Source: Rubrimonas cliftonensis (GTDB lineage Bacteria > Pseudomonadota > Alphaproteobacteria > Rhodobacterales > Rhodobacteraceae). Taken from it: a DNA stretch of 64,000 bases. The translations under genes were made by a program, and so were the position numbers. The notes below the pieces were generated by a model. It was not told the DNA's origin. It worked only from the letters and a program-made list of their open reading frames with translations, and did no database searches. Shown in pieces: positions 1-8,849 of this stretch (positions within the stretch are counted from its first letter, which is position 1; the number at the start of each line of letters is the position of its first letter). The stretch spans positions 87,739 through 151,738 of the forward strand of contig NZ_FNQM01000009.1 in the NCBI RefSeq assembly GCF_900107585.1. The letters are read 5' to 3'.

Positions 1-238
1 TCTGCGCCGCCACGGCGTAGGCGTAGGCGCCGAGGCCAAAGAACACCGTCTGCCCGAAGCACAGGATGCCGCCATATCCCCAGATCAGCCCCAGGCTCAG
101 GCCCAGCAGCGCCAGGGCGATGGCGGTGGTGAGGTTGATGATGGTGAAGAGCTGCAGCACCTGCGGCGCCAGCGCCATGAACGCCACCGCCAGCGCGCCC
201 AGCGGCCACAGCCTGCCCGCGCCCGTCTCAGCCCCCAT
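1..238 (-). CDS. branched-chain/urea-type ABC transporter permease (LivM/UrtC-like), N-terminal part
   Basis: Only the first 79 residues lie in the window; the rest is beyond the left edge. The visible part has hydrophobic segments and the run WGYGGILCFGQTVFFGLGAYAY, which is characteristic of the second permease (LivM/UrtC class) of branched-chain amino acid or urea ABC importers in the inner membrane. Its ATG overlaps the stop of the upstream permease gene (TGATG), so the two are translationally coupled. The order binding protein, permease, permease matches the urt/liv layout. ATPase genes would be expected just outside the window. The substrate cannot be told from this fragment. Confidence 0.85.
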   Translation of the reverse strand, partial: MGAETGAGRLWPLGALAVAFMALAPQVLQLFTIINLTTAIALALLGLSLGLIWGYGGILCFGQTVFFGLGAYAYAVAAQ

Positions 239-1107
239 CACAGCGACTTGCGGAAGAACCGCCCCGTGATGCCCTGCGGCATGATGCGGATGATGACGAT
301 GGCGGTCAGCAGCAGCGCCACCTCGCCGAGCGTCGGTCCCGTGGCGTAGGAGATCACGCCGTTGACCACGCCCAGCAGCGACGACGCCGAGAGCGTGCCG
401 GCGAGGATCGCGGCGCCCCCGGAGATCACGGTGATGAACGCCTTGGCGATGTAGATCGCGCCGACGGTGGGCACGACGCCGGTGATCGGCGCCAGCAGCC
501 CGCCGGCCAGCCCCGCGACCGCCGAGCCGAAGCCGAAGGTCAACATGTAGACCTGCGAGGTCGAGACGCCGAGCGCCGACGCCATGTCGGGCCGCTGCAT
601 CGTCGCCCGCGCCACCAGCCCCAGCTTGGTCAGGCGCAGCACCGCGTAGACCCCCGCGACGGCGGCCAGCGTGATGAGGATCAGGAACAACTCGTAGCCC
701 GAGGAGCCGTAGCCGCCGATCTGCACGGCGCCGATGGGCGGCGAGATCGTCGTCGTGGTCTGCGGCCCGAAAATGGTCGTCACCGCCCCGATCAGGAACA
801 GGCTCAGCCCCCATGTCGCGAGCAGCGTGTCGATCATCCGCCCGTAGAGATGGCGGATCAGCACCCGCTCCACGATCACGCCGACGAGGCCGACGACCAG
901 CGGCGCCAGCACCAGCATCGCGAACCAGAGATTCACGCCATGGCTGGTCGCGACGATCACCGTGTAGCCGCCGAGCATGATGAACTCGCCATGGGCGAGG
1001 TTGATCACGCGCATCATGCCGAAGATGATCGCGAGCCCGAGGCTGATCAGCGCGAGGTTGCTCACGCCGTAGACGATCTGCAGCGCGAGGGCGAGGAAGA
1101 GGTCCAA
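238..1107 (-). CDS. branched-chain/urea-type ABC transporter permease (LivH/UrtB-like)
   Basis: An integral membrane permease of about 289 residues with the family segments GLAIIFGMMRVINLAHGEFIMLGGY near the N-terminus and a C-terminal MPQGITGRFF end. I chose a TTG start at 1107 because it follows a GGAG at proper spacing and begins right at the first membrane helix (LDLFLALALQIVYG); the open frame continues further upstream but reads into low-complexity sequence. It lies 83 bases after the binding-protein gene and overlaps the next permease by the TGATG junction. Family knowledge: UrtB and LivH form the membrane channel with UrtC/LivM. Amide or urea import is an inference from the binding protein. 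Confidence 0.88.
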   Translation of the reverse strand: MDLFLALALQIVYGVSNLALISLGLAIIFGMMRVINLAHGEFIMLGGYTVIVATSHGVNLWFAMLVLAPLVVGLVGVIVERVLIRHLYGRMIDTLLATWGLSLFLIGAVTTIFGPQTTTTISPPIGAVQIGGYGSSGYELFLILITLAAVAGVYAVLRLTKLGLVARATMQRPDMASALGVSTSQVYMLTFGFGSAVAGLAGGLLAPITGVVPTVGAIYIAKAFITVISGGAAILAGTLSASSLLGVVNGVISYATGPTLGEVALLLTAIVIIRIMPQGITGRFFRKSL

Positions 1108-1190
1108 GCGTCGTCTCCGGATATTGCGGGCGGGGGCGCGGGGAAGGGCGTAAGGAGGGCGGGGGCGCGCAGCGCGCGCCCCTAGGCGCG

Positions 1191-2435
1191 CTACTCGATG
1201 CCGGCGGCCTTCAGGCCGTTCTCGAAGTAGAAGGTCGACTGGTTGGGGTTGGCGTCGAGATCGCAGACCAGAAGCGTGTCCGACGGCGGCTGCGCCTCGA
1301 AGGTCTCCAGCACATGCAGCACCTGGTCGCGCAACTCCGCGATGGCGACGTTCTGCACGAGGTGGTTGGTCTTGGGCTCGATGGTCACGGTTCCCGACGG
1401 CCCGTCGAAGCTGACCGGCGAGCGCAGGGCCTCGATCACCGCCATGCGGTCGGTCGTGCCCGCCTTCCGCACGCCCTCCGCCCACAGATGCACGCCCTCA
1501 TAGGAGCGCGCGGTGGTCTCGGAGATGTAGTTGATGTCCTCGCTGGAGAACGCGCGCAGATCGCTCACGAACTTCCTGTTCGCCGGCGTGTCGATCTCCT
1601 CGAAATAGGCGAAGGAGACGATCATGCCGTTCCCTTCCTCCGCCGAGACCAGCTTGTGCTCGCCGCCCAGCGTGAAGGTCGTCGAGGCCAGCGGGATTTC
1701 CTTGTTCACGCCCGCCGCGCCATACTGGCGGTAGAACGAGATGTGCGCCGCCCCGACCAGCGCCGACATCACGAAGTCGGGCTTCTCGGTCTGGATCTTC
1801 TTGATCGTCGGGCCAAAGTTGGTCACGTCGAGCGGGAAGAACTCCACCGCGACATTCTCGCCGCCGTTGTCTCGAACGTATTTCTGCACCCAGTCGGCGG
1901 TGATGTGGCCATAGTTGTAGTCAGCCGCGATGATGTAGACCTTCTTGCCCCACTTGTTCATGGCGTATGGAACGAGCTTCTCGACAGTCTGCGCCGGCGT
2001 GCTGCCGGTGCAGAAGTTGTTGTAGTCGCAGACGCCGCCCTCATAGAGCGTGTTGTAGAAATAGAGGGTTTGGAAGCGGTTCAGCACCGGGCGGATCGCC
2101 TCGCGCGAGGCCGAGGTGATGCCGGCGTGGACGACATCCACCCGGTCGCCGGCGGCGGCCTGGGTCGCGAACTGGGTGTAGAACTGGATCGTGGTCTGCG
2201 GATCGTAGGCGATCAGCTCGATCTGGCGGTCGAGCAGCCCGCCGGCGGCGTTGATCTCCGAGACGGCGAGCTTCGTGGCCTCCAGCATCGGCCGGCCCAG
2301 CAGCTCCAGCCCGCCCGACTGGTCGAGGATCGCCGCCATCTTGATCGGGTTCGCCGCGCGGACGATCGCAGGCGCGGCGAGGGTCGCGGCGCCGGCGGCG
2401 GAGGCGCGCAGCAGGCTGCGGCGGGACAGTTTCAT
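1191..2435 (-). CDS. urea/short-chain amide-type ABC transporter substrate-binding protein
   Basis: A 414-residue periplasmic binding protein of the AmiC/UrtA group. It opens with a twin-arginine-like signal (KLSRRSLLRASAAGAATLA, then an APAIVRA cleavage region). It keeps UrtA/AmiC-like stretches such as the N-terminal AAILDQSGGLELLGRP, FYNTLYEGGVCDYNNFCTG and AADYNYGHITADW. The two cysteines in VCDYNNFC are typical of the urea/amide subgroup rather than of leucine-binding proteins. It is followed by two permeases in the same direction and preceded by a flotillin-like gene only 46 bases upstream. Short amides, urea or acetamide are all plausible ligands. Confidence 0.88.
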   Translation of the reverse strand: MKLSRRSLLRASAAGAATLAAPAIVRAANPIKMAAILDQSGGLELLGRPMLEATKLAVSEINAAGGLLDRQIELIAYDPQTTIQFYTQFATQAAAGDRVDVVHAGITSASREAIRPVLNRFQTLYFYNTLYEGGVCDYNNFCTGSTPAQTVEKLVPYAMNKWGKKVYIIAADYNYGHITADWVQKYVRDNGGENVAVEFFPLDVTNFGPTIKKIQTEKPDFVMSALVGAAHISFYRQYGAAGVNKEIPLASTTFTLGGEHKLVSAEEGNGMIVSFAYFEEIDTPANRKFVSDLRAFSSEDINYISETTARSYEGVHLWAEGVRKAGTTDRMAVIEALRSPVSFDGPSGTVTIEPKTNHLVQNVAIAELRDQVLHVLETFEAQPPSDTLLVCDLDANPNQSTFYFENGLKAAGIE

Positions 2436-2481
2436 TCGGTGTTCTCCTGTGCTGATCCGTCAGTGGACGCCGCGACGTCGC

Positions 2482-4104
2482 CTAGCTCTCGGCCGGTCCC
2501 GAACCGTTCCTGGGAGCGCCGCCCGTCCCGGGCGCGTCGCCGGTGCGCAGGCGCGAGGCCACGCCGCCCACGCCGGCGCCGATGTTCATGCCGATCTCCT
2601 CGCCGAGCTTCTGGACGGCGGGCAGCTGCAGGGCCATGCCGAGAATGCCGTCGACGACCTGGTTGACCATCGGCCCGCCGTCGCCATGGCCGCCCGCGCC
2701 GCCGCCCGCGGCGCCGAAGCCGCTGACATGGTTGATGCGGATGCTCTCGATCTTCTCGGCGGGCTTGACCATCTCGCGCACCACCTCCGGCAGGGCCTTG
2801 ATCTTGGCGAGGTCGGTCTTCATGCGCACGATGGCCTCGGACTGGGTGTTCTGCGCGTCGAACAGCGCCGCCTCGCCCTCGGCCTGAGCAAGCAGGCGCG
2901 CCTTCTCCGCAGCCGCCTTCTCGGCGACGGCGTGCGCCTCGGCCTCGGCCATGGCGCGCACCGTGCCGGCCTCGGACGCCACGCGCGTGTCGTCCACCGC
3001 CGCGGCCTCCTGCGCCTTTATCACCGCCAGCGCCTTGGCGCGTTCGGCGGCGGCGGTCTCCCTCGCCGTCACCACGCTCTCGCGGCCGGTCACCTCGGAG
3101 GCGATTGCGGAGGCCGCCGCCGCCTGGGCCGTCGCGGCCTCCGCCTTCTTGGCCGCGATCAGAACCTCGCTGTCGGCCTTCGCCGTGCGCTTGGCGAGCT
3201 CCGCGCGGGCGTCGATCTCGGCGATCTCCTGCTCGGCCTGGATCTGCTTGGCGCGCACCTCCATGTCGCGGCGGATGCGGGCGTATTCGCGCCGCTCGTC
3301 GCCCTCCGCCTGCGCCTCCGCGGTCTCGGCGGTGGTGCGGGCGCGCGCGGCCTCGATGGCCTTAGTCTGCGCGAACTGCGCCTCCTCCTCCTCCTGCTCG
3401 ATCAGCAGGCGGCGCTTGACGGCGTCGAGGCGGCTCTGGCGCACGGCGGTGTCGGCCTCGTCCTCGATGACCGCGCGCTCCTTCTTGTTGGTCGCGATCA
3501 CCTCCGCGAGGCGCCGCATGCCGACCGCGTTGAAGGCGTTGCCCTGATCGAGGTTCTGGAACGGCGTCTGGTCGAGCCGCGTCAGCGACACCGCCTCCAG
3601 CAGCAGCCCGTTCGGACGCAGCTTGTCCGCCAGCGCATCGGCAACTTCGGCGACGTACTTGCCGCGGTTGTCCTGCAGCGCGTCCATCGTGTAGCCGGCG
3701 GCGACGTTCAGCAGCGCGTCGGCGAGCTTGCCTTCGAGCAGGTCGGCGAGGTCTTCCGCCCGGAACGCCTTGCCCCCCAGCGCCTGCGCCGCCGTCGCCA
3801 CGCCTTCGTCGGTCGGCTGCACGCGCACATGGAACTCCGCGGTGGCGTCGATGCGCAGGCGGTCGGCGGTGATGATCGAGGTCTCGCCGGCGCGCTCCAC
3901 CTCCAGCCGCATGGTGCGCATGTTCACTTCGGACGTGCGGTGCAGGATCGGCAGGCTCAGCACGCCGCCGTCGAGCACCACGCGCTGCCCGCCCTGGCCG
4001 GTGCGCACCAGCGCCACTTCCCGGCTCGCCTTCATGTAGAAGCGGTTGAGAAACAGCACGAGCGCAACAAGCGCGACGATCGCGCCGACAACGAGCCAGA
4101 CCAT
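2482..4104 (-). CDS. flotillin-like (YqiK/FloT type) membrane scaffold protein
   Basis: About 540 residues. The N-terminus is one membrane helix (WLVVGAIVALVALVLFLNRFY), followed by an SPHF/band-7 region and a long Ala/Glu/Lys-rich coiled coil (roughly residues 200-430) with repeated AEA/KAEA motifs, then a glycine-rich tail. This is the flotillin architecture; family members oligomerise on the inner membrane and organise membrane microdomains. The ATG at 4104 is preferred to the GTG 30 bases earlier because it has a GGAGG about nine bases upstream. The gene lies immediately upstream of, and in the same direction as, an amide-type ABC transporter; the usual small partner gene yqiJ is not seen. 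A role in transporter organisation would be inference only. Confidence 0.87.
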   Translation of the reverse strand: MVWLVVGAIVALVALVLFLNRFYMKASREVALVRTGQGGQRVVLDGGVLSLPILHRTSEVNMRTMRLEVERAGETSIITADRLRIDATAEFHVRVQPTDEGVATAAQALGGKAFRAEDLADLLEGKLADALLNVAAGYTMDALQDNRGKYVAEVADALADKLRPNGLLLEAVSLTRLDQTPFQNLDQGNAFNAVGMRRLAEVIATNKKERAVIEDEADTAVRQSRLDAVKRRLLIEQEEEEAQFAQTKAIEAARARTTAETAEAQAEGDERREYARIRRDMEVRAKQIQAEQEIAEIDARAELAKRTAKADSEVLIAAKKAEAATAQAAAASAIASEVTGRESVVTARETAAAERAKALAVIKAQEAAAVDDTRVASEAGTVRAMAEAEAHAVAEKAAAEKARLLAQAEGEAALFDAQNTQSEAIVRMKTDLAKIKALPEVVREMVKPAEKIESIRINHVSGFGAAGGGAGGHGDGGPMVNQVVDGILGMALQLPAVQKLGEEIGMNIGAGVGGVASRLRTGDAPGTGGAPRNGSGPAES

Positions 4105-4874
4105 CCGGGCGAACCTCCACTGTGCGGCGACCACCGCTGTTCAGGCGGAGAATCGTCATGGCCGGAACGCTAACAACGCAAGGGCGGGTCAACACCGAAG
4201 ATTCGCAGTCCGGCGACGTCGCCATTCGGGTCTGCGGCTTTTTCGGGCGCGGGTGCGGCAAATGGATGAAAGTGCGAAAAAACTGTGCGGGAACTGAGCG
4301 GTTGGCGCGGAAAGGTCCGCGAGGCCTGCGCTTCGGCAGCGACGTGCGTCAGGCTCGGAACGCGGCCAGAGGCTTGGTGCTTATGACCGGCGGGCGACGA
4401 TGCTTGCATTGACGACGGCGCGCGTCACCCTCGCGAGGCCGTGGCGCCTGGCGCTCGCGGCGATCAGACCGCCGGTGGTCGCGACGGTGCGCCCGGCGGT
4501 CCGCGCCCTGGCCGTCATCTGGCCCCGGAGATCGCCCTTCGGCGCGCCGGCTTCGGCGGTGAGGCGCGGCTCGCCGCCGTTTTTGAGTAGCTCGGAGTCC
4601 ACGCTCGCGCCTAGCGCGCCCTCACCGTTGGACCGGCCGGATCGGGCTCTGGTCCCGGGTCAGATCGACCCTGTCGAACGTCGGGCCTCGCATGAGGATC
4701 TGCGCGAGGCCGGGCTTCCCTTCTGTCAGGCGGCGGCGCCCGGTCTCCGCAAGGATGATCAAGGCGGCGTCGCGCCGGGCGATGCGCCGCCGCCCTGAGA
4801 CGGCCGCGGCGCCCCGCCTCTTGGCGCGCCCCGCCCGGCGACGGGCGCCGGAACCCGTCGGGCGCGCGCCGCGA
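4105..4874. other. 770-base gap without a convincing gene
   Basis: No conserved protein is visible on either strand. A short minus-strand frame with a GTG start (4381-4602, 73 residues, Ala/Arg-rich, with a TTGGLIAASARRHGLARVTRAV core) has reasonable codon bias but no good ribosome site and no recognisable relative, so I do not call it. The right end holds the hairpin listed at 4832-4864. The left end should contain the flotillin promoter; I see no clear -35/-10 pair. Confidence 0.5.
4832..4864 (-). terminator. hairpin after the VPLPA-CTERM hydrolase gene
   Basis: On the minus strand, 10 bases past the stop of the hydrolase gene, CGCCCGACGGG pairs with a downstream CCCGTCG-C-GGGCG arm (one bulged base) around an eight-base loop. 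There is no U-tract, so it may act with Rho or as an mRNA 3' end stabiliser. Confidence 0.4.
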
Positions 4875-6212
4875 TCAGGCGGCCCGGCCGCGTCGCCCGC
4901 GCAACGCGCCGAGCCCGCCGAGCGCCAGCCCCAGCAGCCAGACCGACGCCGGCAGCGGCACCGGCGCAGGCGCGGCGGCGAGAGCCTCGTAGCGCAGCCC
5001 TTCCGCCGCGCCGTCGGCGAAGCCGGTCCATCCCTCTGCGCCGAGCGTCGGCAGGTCGAGGAAGGCGGCCCTGGACGCGTCGCCCTTCAGCAGCACGTCC
5101 ATCCAGGCCGTCACGAAATGCTGGCCGACATTGTTCATGAAAACCGTATCCCAGACCGCGTCGGTGTAGTGGCCCGAGACGCCGGCGACGAAGCTCTCCT
5201 TCGGCGCGGGGATCGGCGCGACGGTGTTGTGGCCGCCGCCCTCGAAGGTCAGCAGGGCGCGGTCGACGCTGGTCGCGCCCTCCCAGATCGCGCGCACGCC
5301 TTCCTCGTAGAGCGACGTGCGGTCGTCCGAGCCGGCGATGAAGAGCATGGGGATCTCGATGCCCGCCAGCCCCTCCTCGTCCCAGAAGCCGCGGTTCATG
5401 CCCCAGGGGCCGATCGCCACGGAAGTCTTGATGCGCGGGTCGGGCAGGGCGTCGTGTGTCGCGCTGCCCTGCCTGTGGATCTCCAGCGTGTCGAACGGCG
5501 AGTAGGCCATGGCGGCGTCGCTGAGGCCGCCGCCGGACGTTACGACGGCGCCGTAGCCGCCCATCGAGTATCCGATGAGCGCGGCGTTGTCGGCGTCGAT
5601 CAAGCCGGCCACCCCGGAGGACGCGTCGCCGTTGAGCCGCGCCATCTCGTCGAGCACGAAAAGCTGGTCGAGGGAGCGGTTCACGAGGGTCGATCCGAAA
5701 ACCGTCTGGGTGCGGTAGGTGCTGTCGGTGTGGTCGATGGAGGCGACGACATAGCCCTTGGAGGCGAGGTTCTCGGCGAGGTGAGACATGAGGAAGCGGT
5801 TGCCGGGGTAGCCGTGGCTCATGAGGATCAGCGGGAAGGGCTCGCCGGCGGCGGCGGGCGCGGCGTCGCGGAACGCGCGGCCCTCCAGCGTCACCTCGGT
5901 GACGCCGTCGCGGATGTAGCTCTGGAACGAGGTCTCGCCGGTCGCCCCGCTGGCGGCGGGATACCACATCTCGACCGTCAGCGGCCGGTCGTAGCGCGGA
6001 TACTCGGCCGGCTTCGGTTCGGTGACGTCGATGGCCTTGATGTCGATCTGGTCGGGATTGACCAGGTCGAACCGGCGCACGCCGACGGGCAGATCGCCAT
6101 AGGCGGCGAGGGCCGGCGCATCGGTAGACTGCCCGTCGATGCGGTTCTGCGCGGCGAGCGGCGTAGCCGCGGCGGCGGCGATGGTCATTGTCATCAGGGC
6201 GATGTGGCGCAT
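4875..6212 (-). CDS. secreted alpha/beta hydrolase with C-terminal VPLPA-CTERM sorting signal
   Basis: About 445 residues. The start at 6212 (MRHIALMTMTIAAAAATPLAAQ) gives a clean signal peptide and has AAGAGGACC just upstream. The catalytic region is an alpha/beta hydrolase of the platelet-activating-factor acetylhydrolase/dienelactone hydrolase type: LILMSHGYPGNRF oxyanion segment, nucleophile Ser near residue 216 in GYSMGGYG, and a late GGHNT histidine. The extreme C-terminus reads VPLPASVWLLGLALGG followed by a helix and an Arg-rich end, the VPLPA-CTERM tripartite signal known from Rhodobacterales, which marks exported proteins for an exosortase-like transpeptidase. An ester or lactone substrate outside the cytoplasm is likely; the actual substrate is unknown. 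No sorting enzyme gene is in the window. Confidence 0.87.
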   Translation of the reverse strand: MRHIALMTMTIAAAAATPLAAQNRIDGQSTDAPALAAYGDLPVGVRRFDLVNPDQIDIKAIDVTEPKPAEYPRYDRPLTVEMWYPAASGATGETSFQSYIRDGVTEVTLEGRAFRDAAPAAAGEPFPLILMSHGYPGNRFLMSHLAENLASKGYVVASIDHTDSTYRTQTVFGSTLVNRSLDQLFVLDEMARLNGDASSGVAGLIDADNAALIGYSMGGYGAVVTSGGGLSDAAMAYSPFDTLEIHRQGSATHDALPDPRIKTSVAIGPWGMNRGFWDEEGLAGIEIPMLFIAGSDDRTSLYEEGVRAIWEGATSVDRALLTFEGGGHNTVAPIPAPKESFVAGVSGHYTDAVWDTVFMNNVGQHFVTAWMDVLLKGDASRAAFLDLPTLGAEGWTGFADGAAEGLRYEALAAAPAPVPLPASVWLLGLALGGLGALRGRRGRAA

Positions 6213-6605
6213 TCTTGGTCCTCTTGGGGTTGCAGCCGGTCCGGCGGCGTCGCGACGGCTCTCCGGGATCGGACGGCGCACGGTGCGGACGGCGGGACGG
6301 TTCCGGGGCCGCCGGGTCAGGCGCAGGCCGCGGGCTGCGCGACGAGTCTAGCCGTCGGCGCGGCGGGCAGGGTGAAAGACATGGAGCGGCCCTCTCATCT
6401 CACGCGATTTCCCGGCGGAAGCTTCGCGCAGAGGTTGAGTAACGTTTTCCGATGACGCGCCCGTGAAGCTGGCGTGACCGATTGAAGGCGGACGGGCCCT
6501 GCGCGCGCCTGCCGCCCGGCCTCGGGCGGCGACTTCCGGCGCGACCGCCGCGGCGGCCATCGGCGGAAGCTGGCGCATCGCACGGGGCGGCGCTAGCCTC
6601 CGACG
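6213..6605. other. divergent intergenic region between the hydrolase and the LysR gene
   Basis: About 390 bases without a supportable gene. It must carry the promoters for both diverging genes. I see an 8-base palindrome GAAGCTTC near 6418 and a relatively AT-rich patch GAGTAACGTTTTCC near 6437-6450, but no clear consensus promoter or LysR-type T-N11-A box that I would defend. Confidence 0.4.
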
Positions 6606-7586
6606 ATGCGGGACATCAATCTGAAGGCTACCGAGTATTTCGAGGCGGTGGCGCGTCTTGGCGGCGTGACGAGGGCGGCCGAGGAGCTGGCCGTCTCTCC
6701 CTCTGCCGTCAGCCAGCAGATCCGGCTGCTCGAGGGCCAGCTCGGCGTCCGCCTGTTCCGGCGCGAGAAGCGGCGGCTGGTGCTGACGCTCGACGGAGAC
6801 CGGCTGTTCCAGACCACGACGCAGGCCTTCGGCGCGCTGCGCAACGCGCGCAGCGCCATCGCCCGCCAGCGCGACGTGCGCAGCCTGACCATCCGCGTCA
6901 GCCCGAGCTTCGGCGTGCGCTGGCTCGGACCGCGCATCGCCGGCTTCGCCGCCGAGAACCCCGACTGGAACATCCGCATCGACGCCACCCCCGACTTCAC
7001 CGCCTTCGAGACCGAGGCCATCGACCTCGACGTGCGCTACGGTCTCGGCGGCTGGGCGGGCCTTACGGTCATGCCGATGATGAACGACCTCGCCGCGCCG
7101 CTCTGCAGCACGGACTACCTCGCGCGGCTGCGCGCCGTCTCGGACGATCCGGCGGCGCAGCTTTCCGCCGCGCGGCTGATCGACAGCGTGAAGATGCTCT
7201 ACCGCTGGGATCTGTGGCTGGCCGCCAACGGCGTCGTCGTGCCCGATCTCGGCTATCCGTTCCGCTTCGACCGCTCCTCGATGTCGATCGAGATGGCGAA
7301 GCAGGGCGGCGGCCTTGCGCTCGACAGCGTGATGCTGTGCCTGCCGGAGCTGATGCGGGGCGAACTCGTGCCGTTCTCGACCGACTATCCGGTGGTGGAG
7401 TTCCAGGGCTACTGGCTGGTGTGCCCGCCGCGGCATCTCAACCGCCGCATCGTCGCCCGCTTCGCGGACTGGCTCGCCGCGGCCTGCGCCGCGCACGAAG
7501 CGCAGGCGCGGGCGTTCCTCGCCTCCCTCGGCTGCGCGTTCCGGCCCGGGCGTCTGACGGAGATGACGCGCGGCGGCCCTCAGTAG
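6606..7586 (+). CDS. LysR-family transcriptional regulator (GcvA-like)
   Basis: A 326-residue LysR-type regulator. The winged helix-turn-helix occupies residues 1-65, with the family signature GGVTRAAEELAVSPSAVSQQIRLLEGQLGVRLFRR. Residues 90-300 form the periplasmic-binding-like effector domain; WLGPRIAGFAAENPDWNIRI is typical of the GcvA subgroup. It is convergent with dctM of the TRAP operon and overlaps its end by seven bases, so it sits at the 3' end of the operon it may control rather than in the usual divergent position. Control of the transketolase/TRAP operon is inference from neighbourhood. Confidence 0.9.
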   Translation: MRDINLKATEYFEAVARLGGVTRAAEELAVSPSAVSQQIRLLEGQLGVRLFRREKRRLVLTLDGDRLFQTTTQAFGALRNARSAIARQRDVRSLTIRVSPSFGVRWLGPRIAGFAAENPDWNIRIDATPDFTAFETEAIDLDVRYGLGGWAGLTVMPMMNDLAAPLCSTDYLARLRAVSDDPAAQLSAARLIDSVKMLYRWDLWLAANGVVVPDLGYPFRFDRSSMSIEMAKQGGGLALDSVMLCLPELMRGELVPFSTDYPVVEFQGYWLVCPPRHLNRRIVARFADWLAAACAAHEAQARAFLASLGCAFRPGRLTEMTRGGPQ

Positions 7587-8836
7587 ATCGTCAGCGCCGG
7601 GACGTAGGACATCAGAAGCAGCACGGCGAGCGCCACGAGGTAGAACGGCGCCAGCGACCGCACCACTGCGCCGACGCCCACCCCGGCGATCGCCGCCGAG
7701 ATGAACAGCGTCGTTCCGACCGGCGGGGTGTAGAGGCCGATCGAGAGGTTGACGACCATCATGAGCCCAAGCTGCACTGGGTCGAGCCCGATCGCCTGGC
7801 CGATCGCCACGAACAGCGGCCCCAGCAGCAGGATCGCCGCCGGCAGGTCGAGAAACGCGCCGACCACCAGCATCACGACGTTGAGGGCGAGGATCACCAT
7901 CCACGGCTCCGAGAACGCGCCGATCATGAAGGCGGTCAGCGCCTGCGGCGCGCGTTCGGCGGTCAGCACCCACTGGATGGTGGAGGACGCCATGATGATC
8001 AGCATCACCGCGCCGGTCATCAGGGCGGTCTCAACCGCCGCGTCCCAGATCGTCCGCAGCGTGAGGTCGCGATAGACCGCGCCGCTGACCAGCAGCGCGT
8101 AGGCCACCGCCATCACGCTGACCTCGGTCGGGGTGGCGACGCCGAAGCGCAGCGTGCCGATGACGAAAACCGGCATGAGCAGCGCGGGCAGCGCGATCAG
8201 GATCTGGCTGCGAAAGGCCCGCAAGCCGCCGGCGAGCGGCGAGCGCGGCAGGTTCCGCCGGCGCGCCACCCACCACACGGCGGCGAACATGCCGACGCCG
8301 AGCAGCACCCCGGGCAGGATCCCCGCCACGAACAGGTCCACGATCGATACGTTCGCGACCAGCCCGTAGAGGATCAGCGGGATCGACGGCGGGATCAGCA
8401 CGGAGATGGTGGACGAGGCCGAGTTGATCGCCGCCGCGAAGCCGCCGGGATAGCCCTCCTGCTTCTGCACCGGGATCAGCGCGTTGCCGAGCGCCGTCGC
8501 GTCGGCCACCGCCGAACCCGAGACGCCGCCGAACATCACCGACCCGATGATCGACACCTGCCCAAGCCCGCCCTTCATGTGACCGACCAGAAGCCGCGCG
8601 ATCGTGACGAGATAGACGCCGAACCGGCCCGACATCATCAGGCTGCCCGCCAGAATGAAGAACGGAATCGCCAGCATCGGAAAGCTCTGCGTCGGCGTAT
8701 AGAGGCGCTGCGCGATCACCGCGAGCGGCTTGCCGTCGAGCAGCAGCGCGGCGGCCACGCCGCCCAGCATGGCGTGGCCCACCGGCACGGCGAAGGCCAT
8801 CAGCAGCAGAAAGCCCCAGATCAGCGGCGCGGTCAT
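7580..8836 (-). CDS. dctM: TRAP transporter large permease subunit DctM
   Basis: A 418-residue integral membrane protein with about 12 hydrophobic segments. TRAP-M signatures are present: FPMLAIPFFILAGSLM, FGGVSGSAVADATALG, INSASSTISVLIPPSIPLI and NLSIGLYTPPVGTTLF. It forms the Na+-driven translocation channel of a tripartite TRAP importer with the adjacent DctQ and DctP. It is the last gene of the six-gene minus-strand operon, 13 bases after dctQ. Transport of a sugar acid or polyol derivative is suggested by the dehydrogenase and transketolase genes of the same operon; the substrate is unknown. Confidence 0.94.
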   Translation of the reverse strand: MTAPLIWGFLLLMAFAVPVGHAMLGGVAAALLLDGKPLAVIAQRLYTPTQSFPMLAIPFFILAGSLMMSGRFGVYLVTIARLLVGHMKGGLGQVSIIGSVMFGGVSGSAVADATALGNALIPVQKQEGYPGGFAAAINSASSTISVLIPPSIPLILYGLVANVSIVDLFVAGILPGVLLGVGMFAAVWWVARRRNLPRSPLAGGLRAFRSQILIALPALLMPVFVIGTLRFGVATPTEVSVMAVAYALLVSGAVYRDLTLRTIWDAAVETALMTGAVMLIIMASSTIQWVLTAERAPQALTAFMIGAFSEPWMVILALNVVMLVVGAFLDLPAAILLLGPLFVAIGQAIGLDPVQLGLMMVVNLSIGLYTPPVGTTLFISAAIAGVGVGAVVRSLAPFYLVALAVLLLMSYVPALTIY

Positions 8837-8849
8837 GGCGTCTTTCCCT

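Noticed and set aside
2251..4173. A 640-codon plus-strand open frame across the flotillin gene
   Set aside because: Gly/Leu/His/Arg repeats typical of reverse-strand shadows of an Ala/Glu-rich coiled coil.
4381..4602. Possible 73-residue minus-strand protein with GTG start
   Set aside because: No ribosome site, no recognisable family, and nothing in the neighbourhood to support it.
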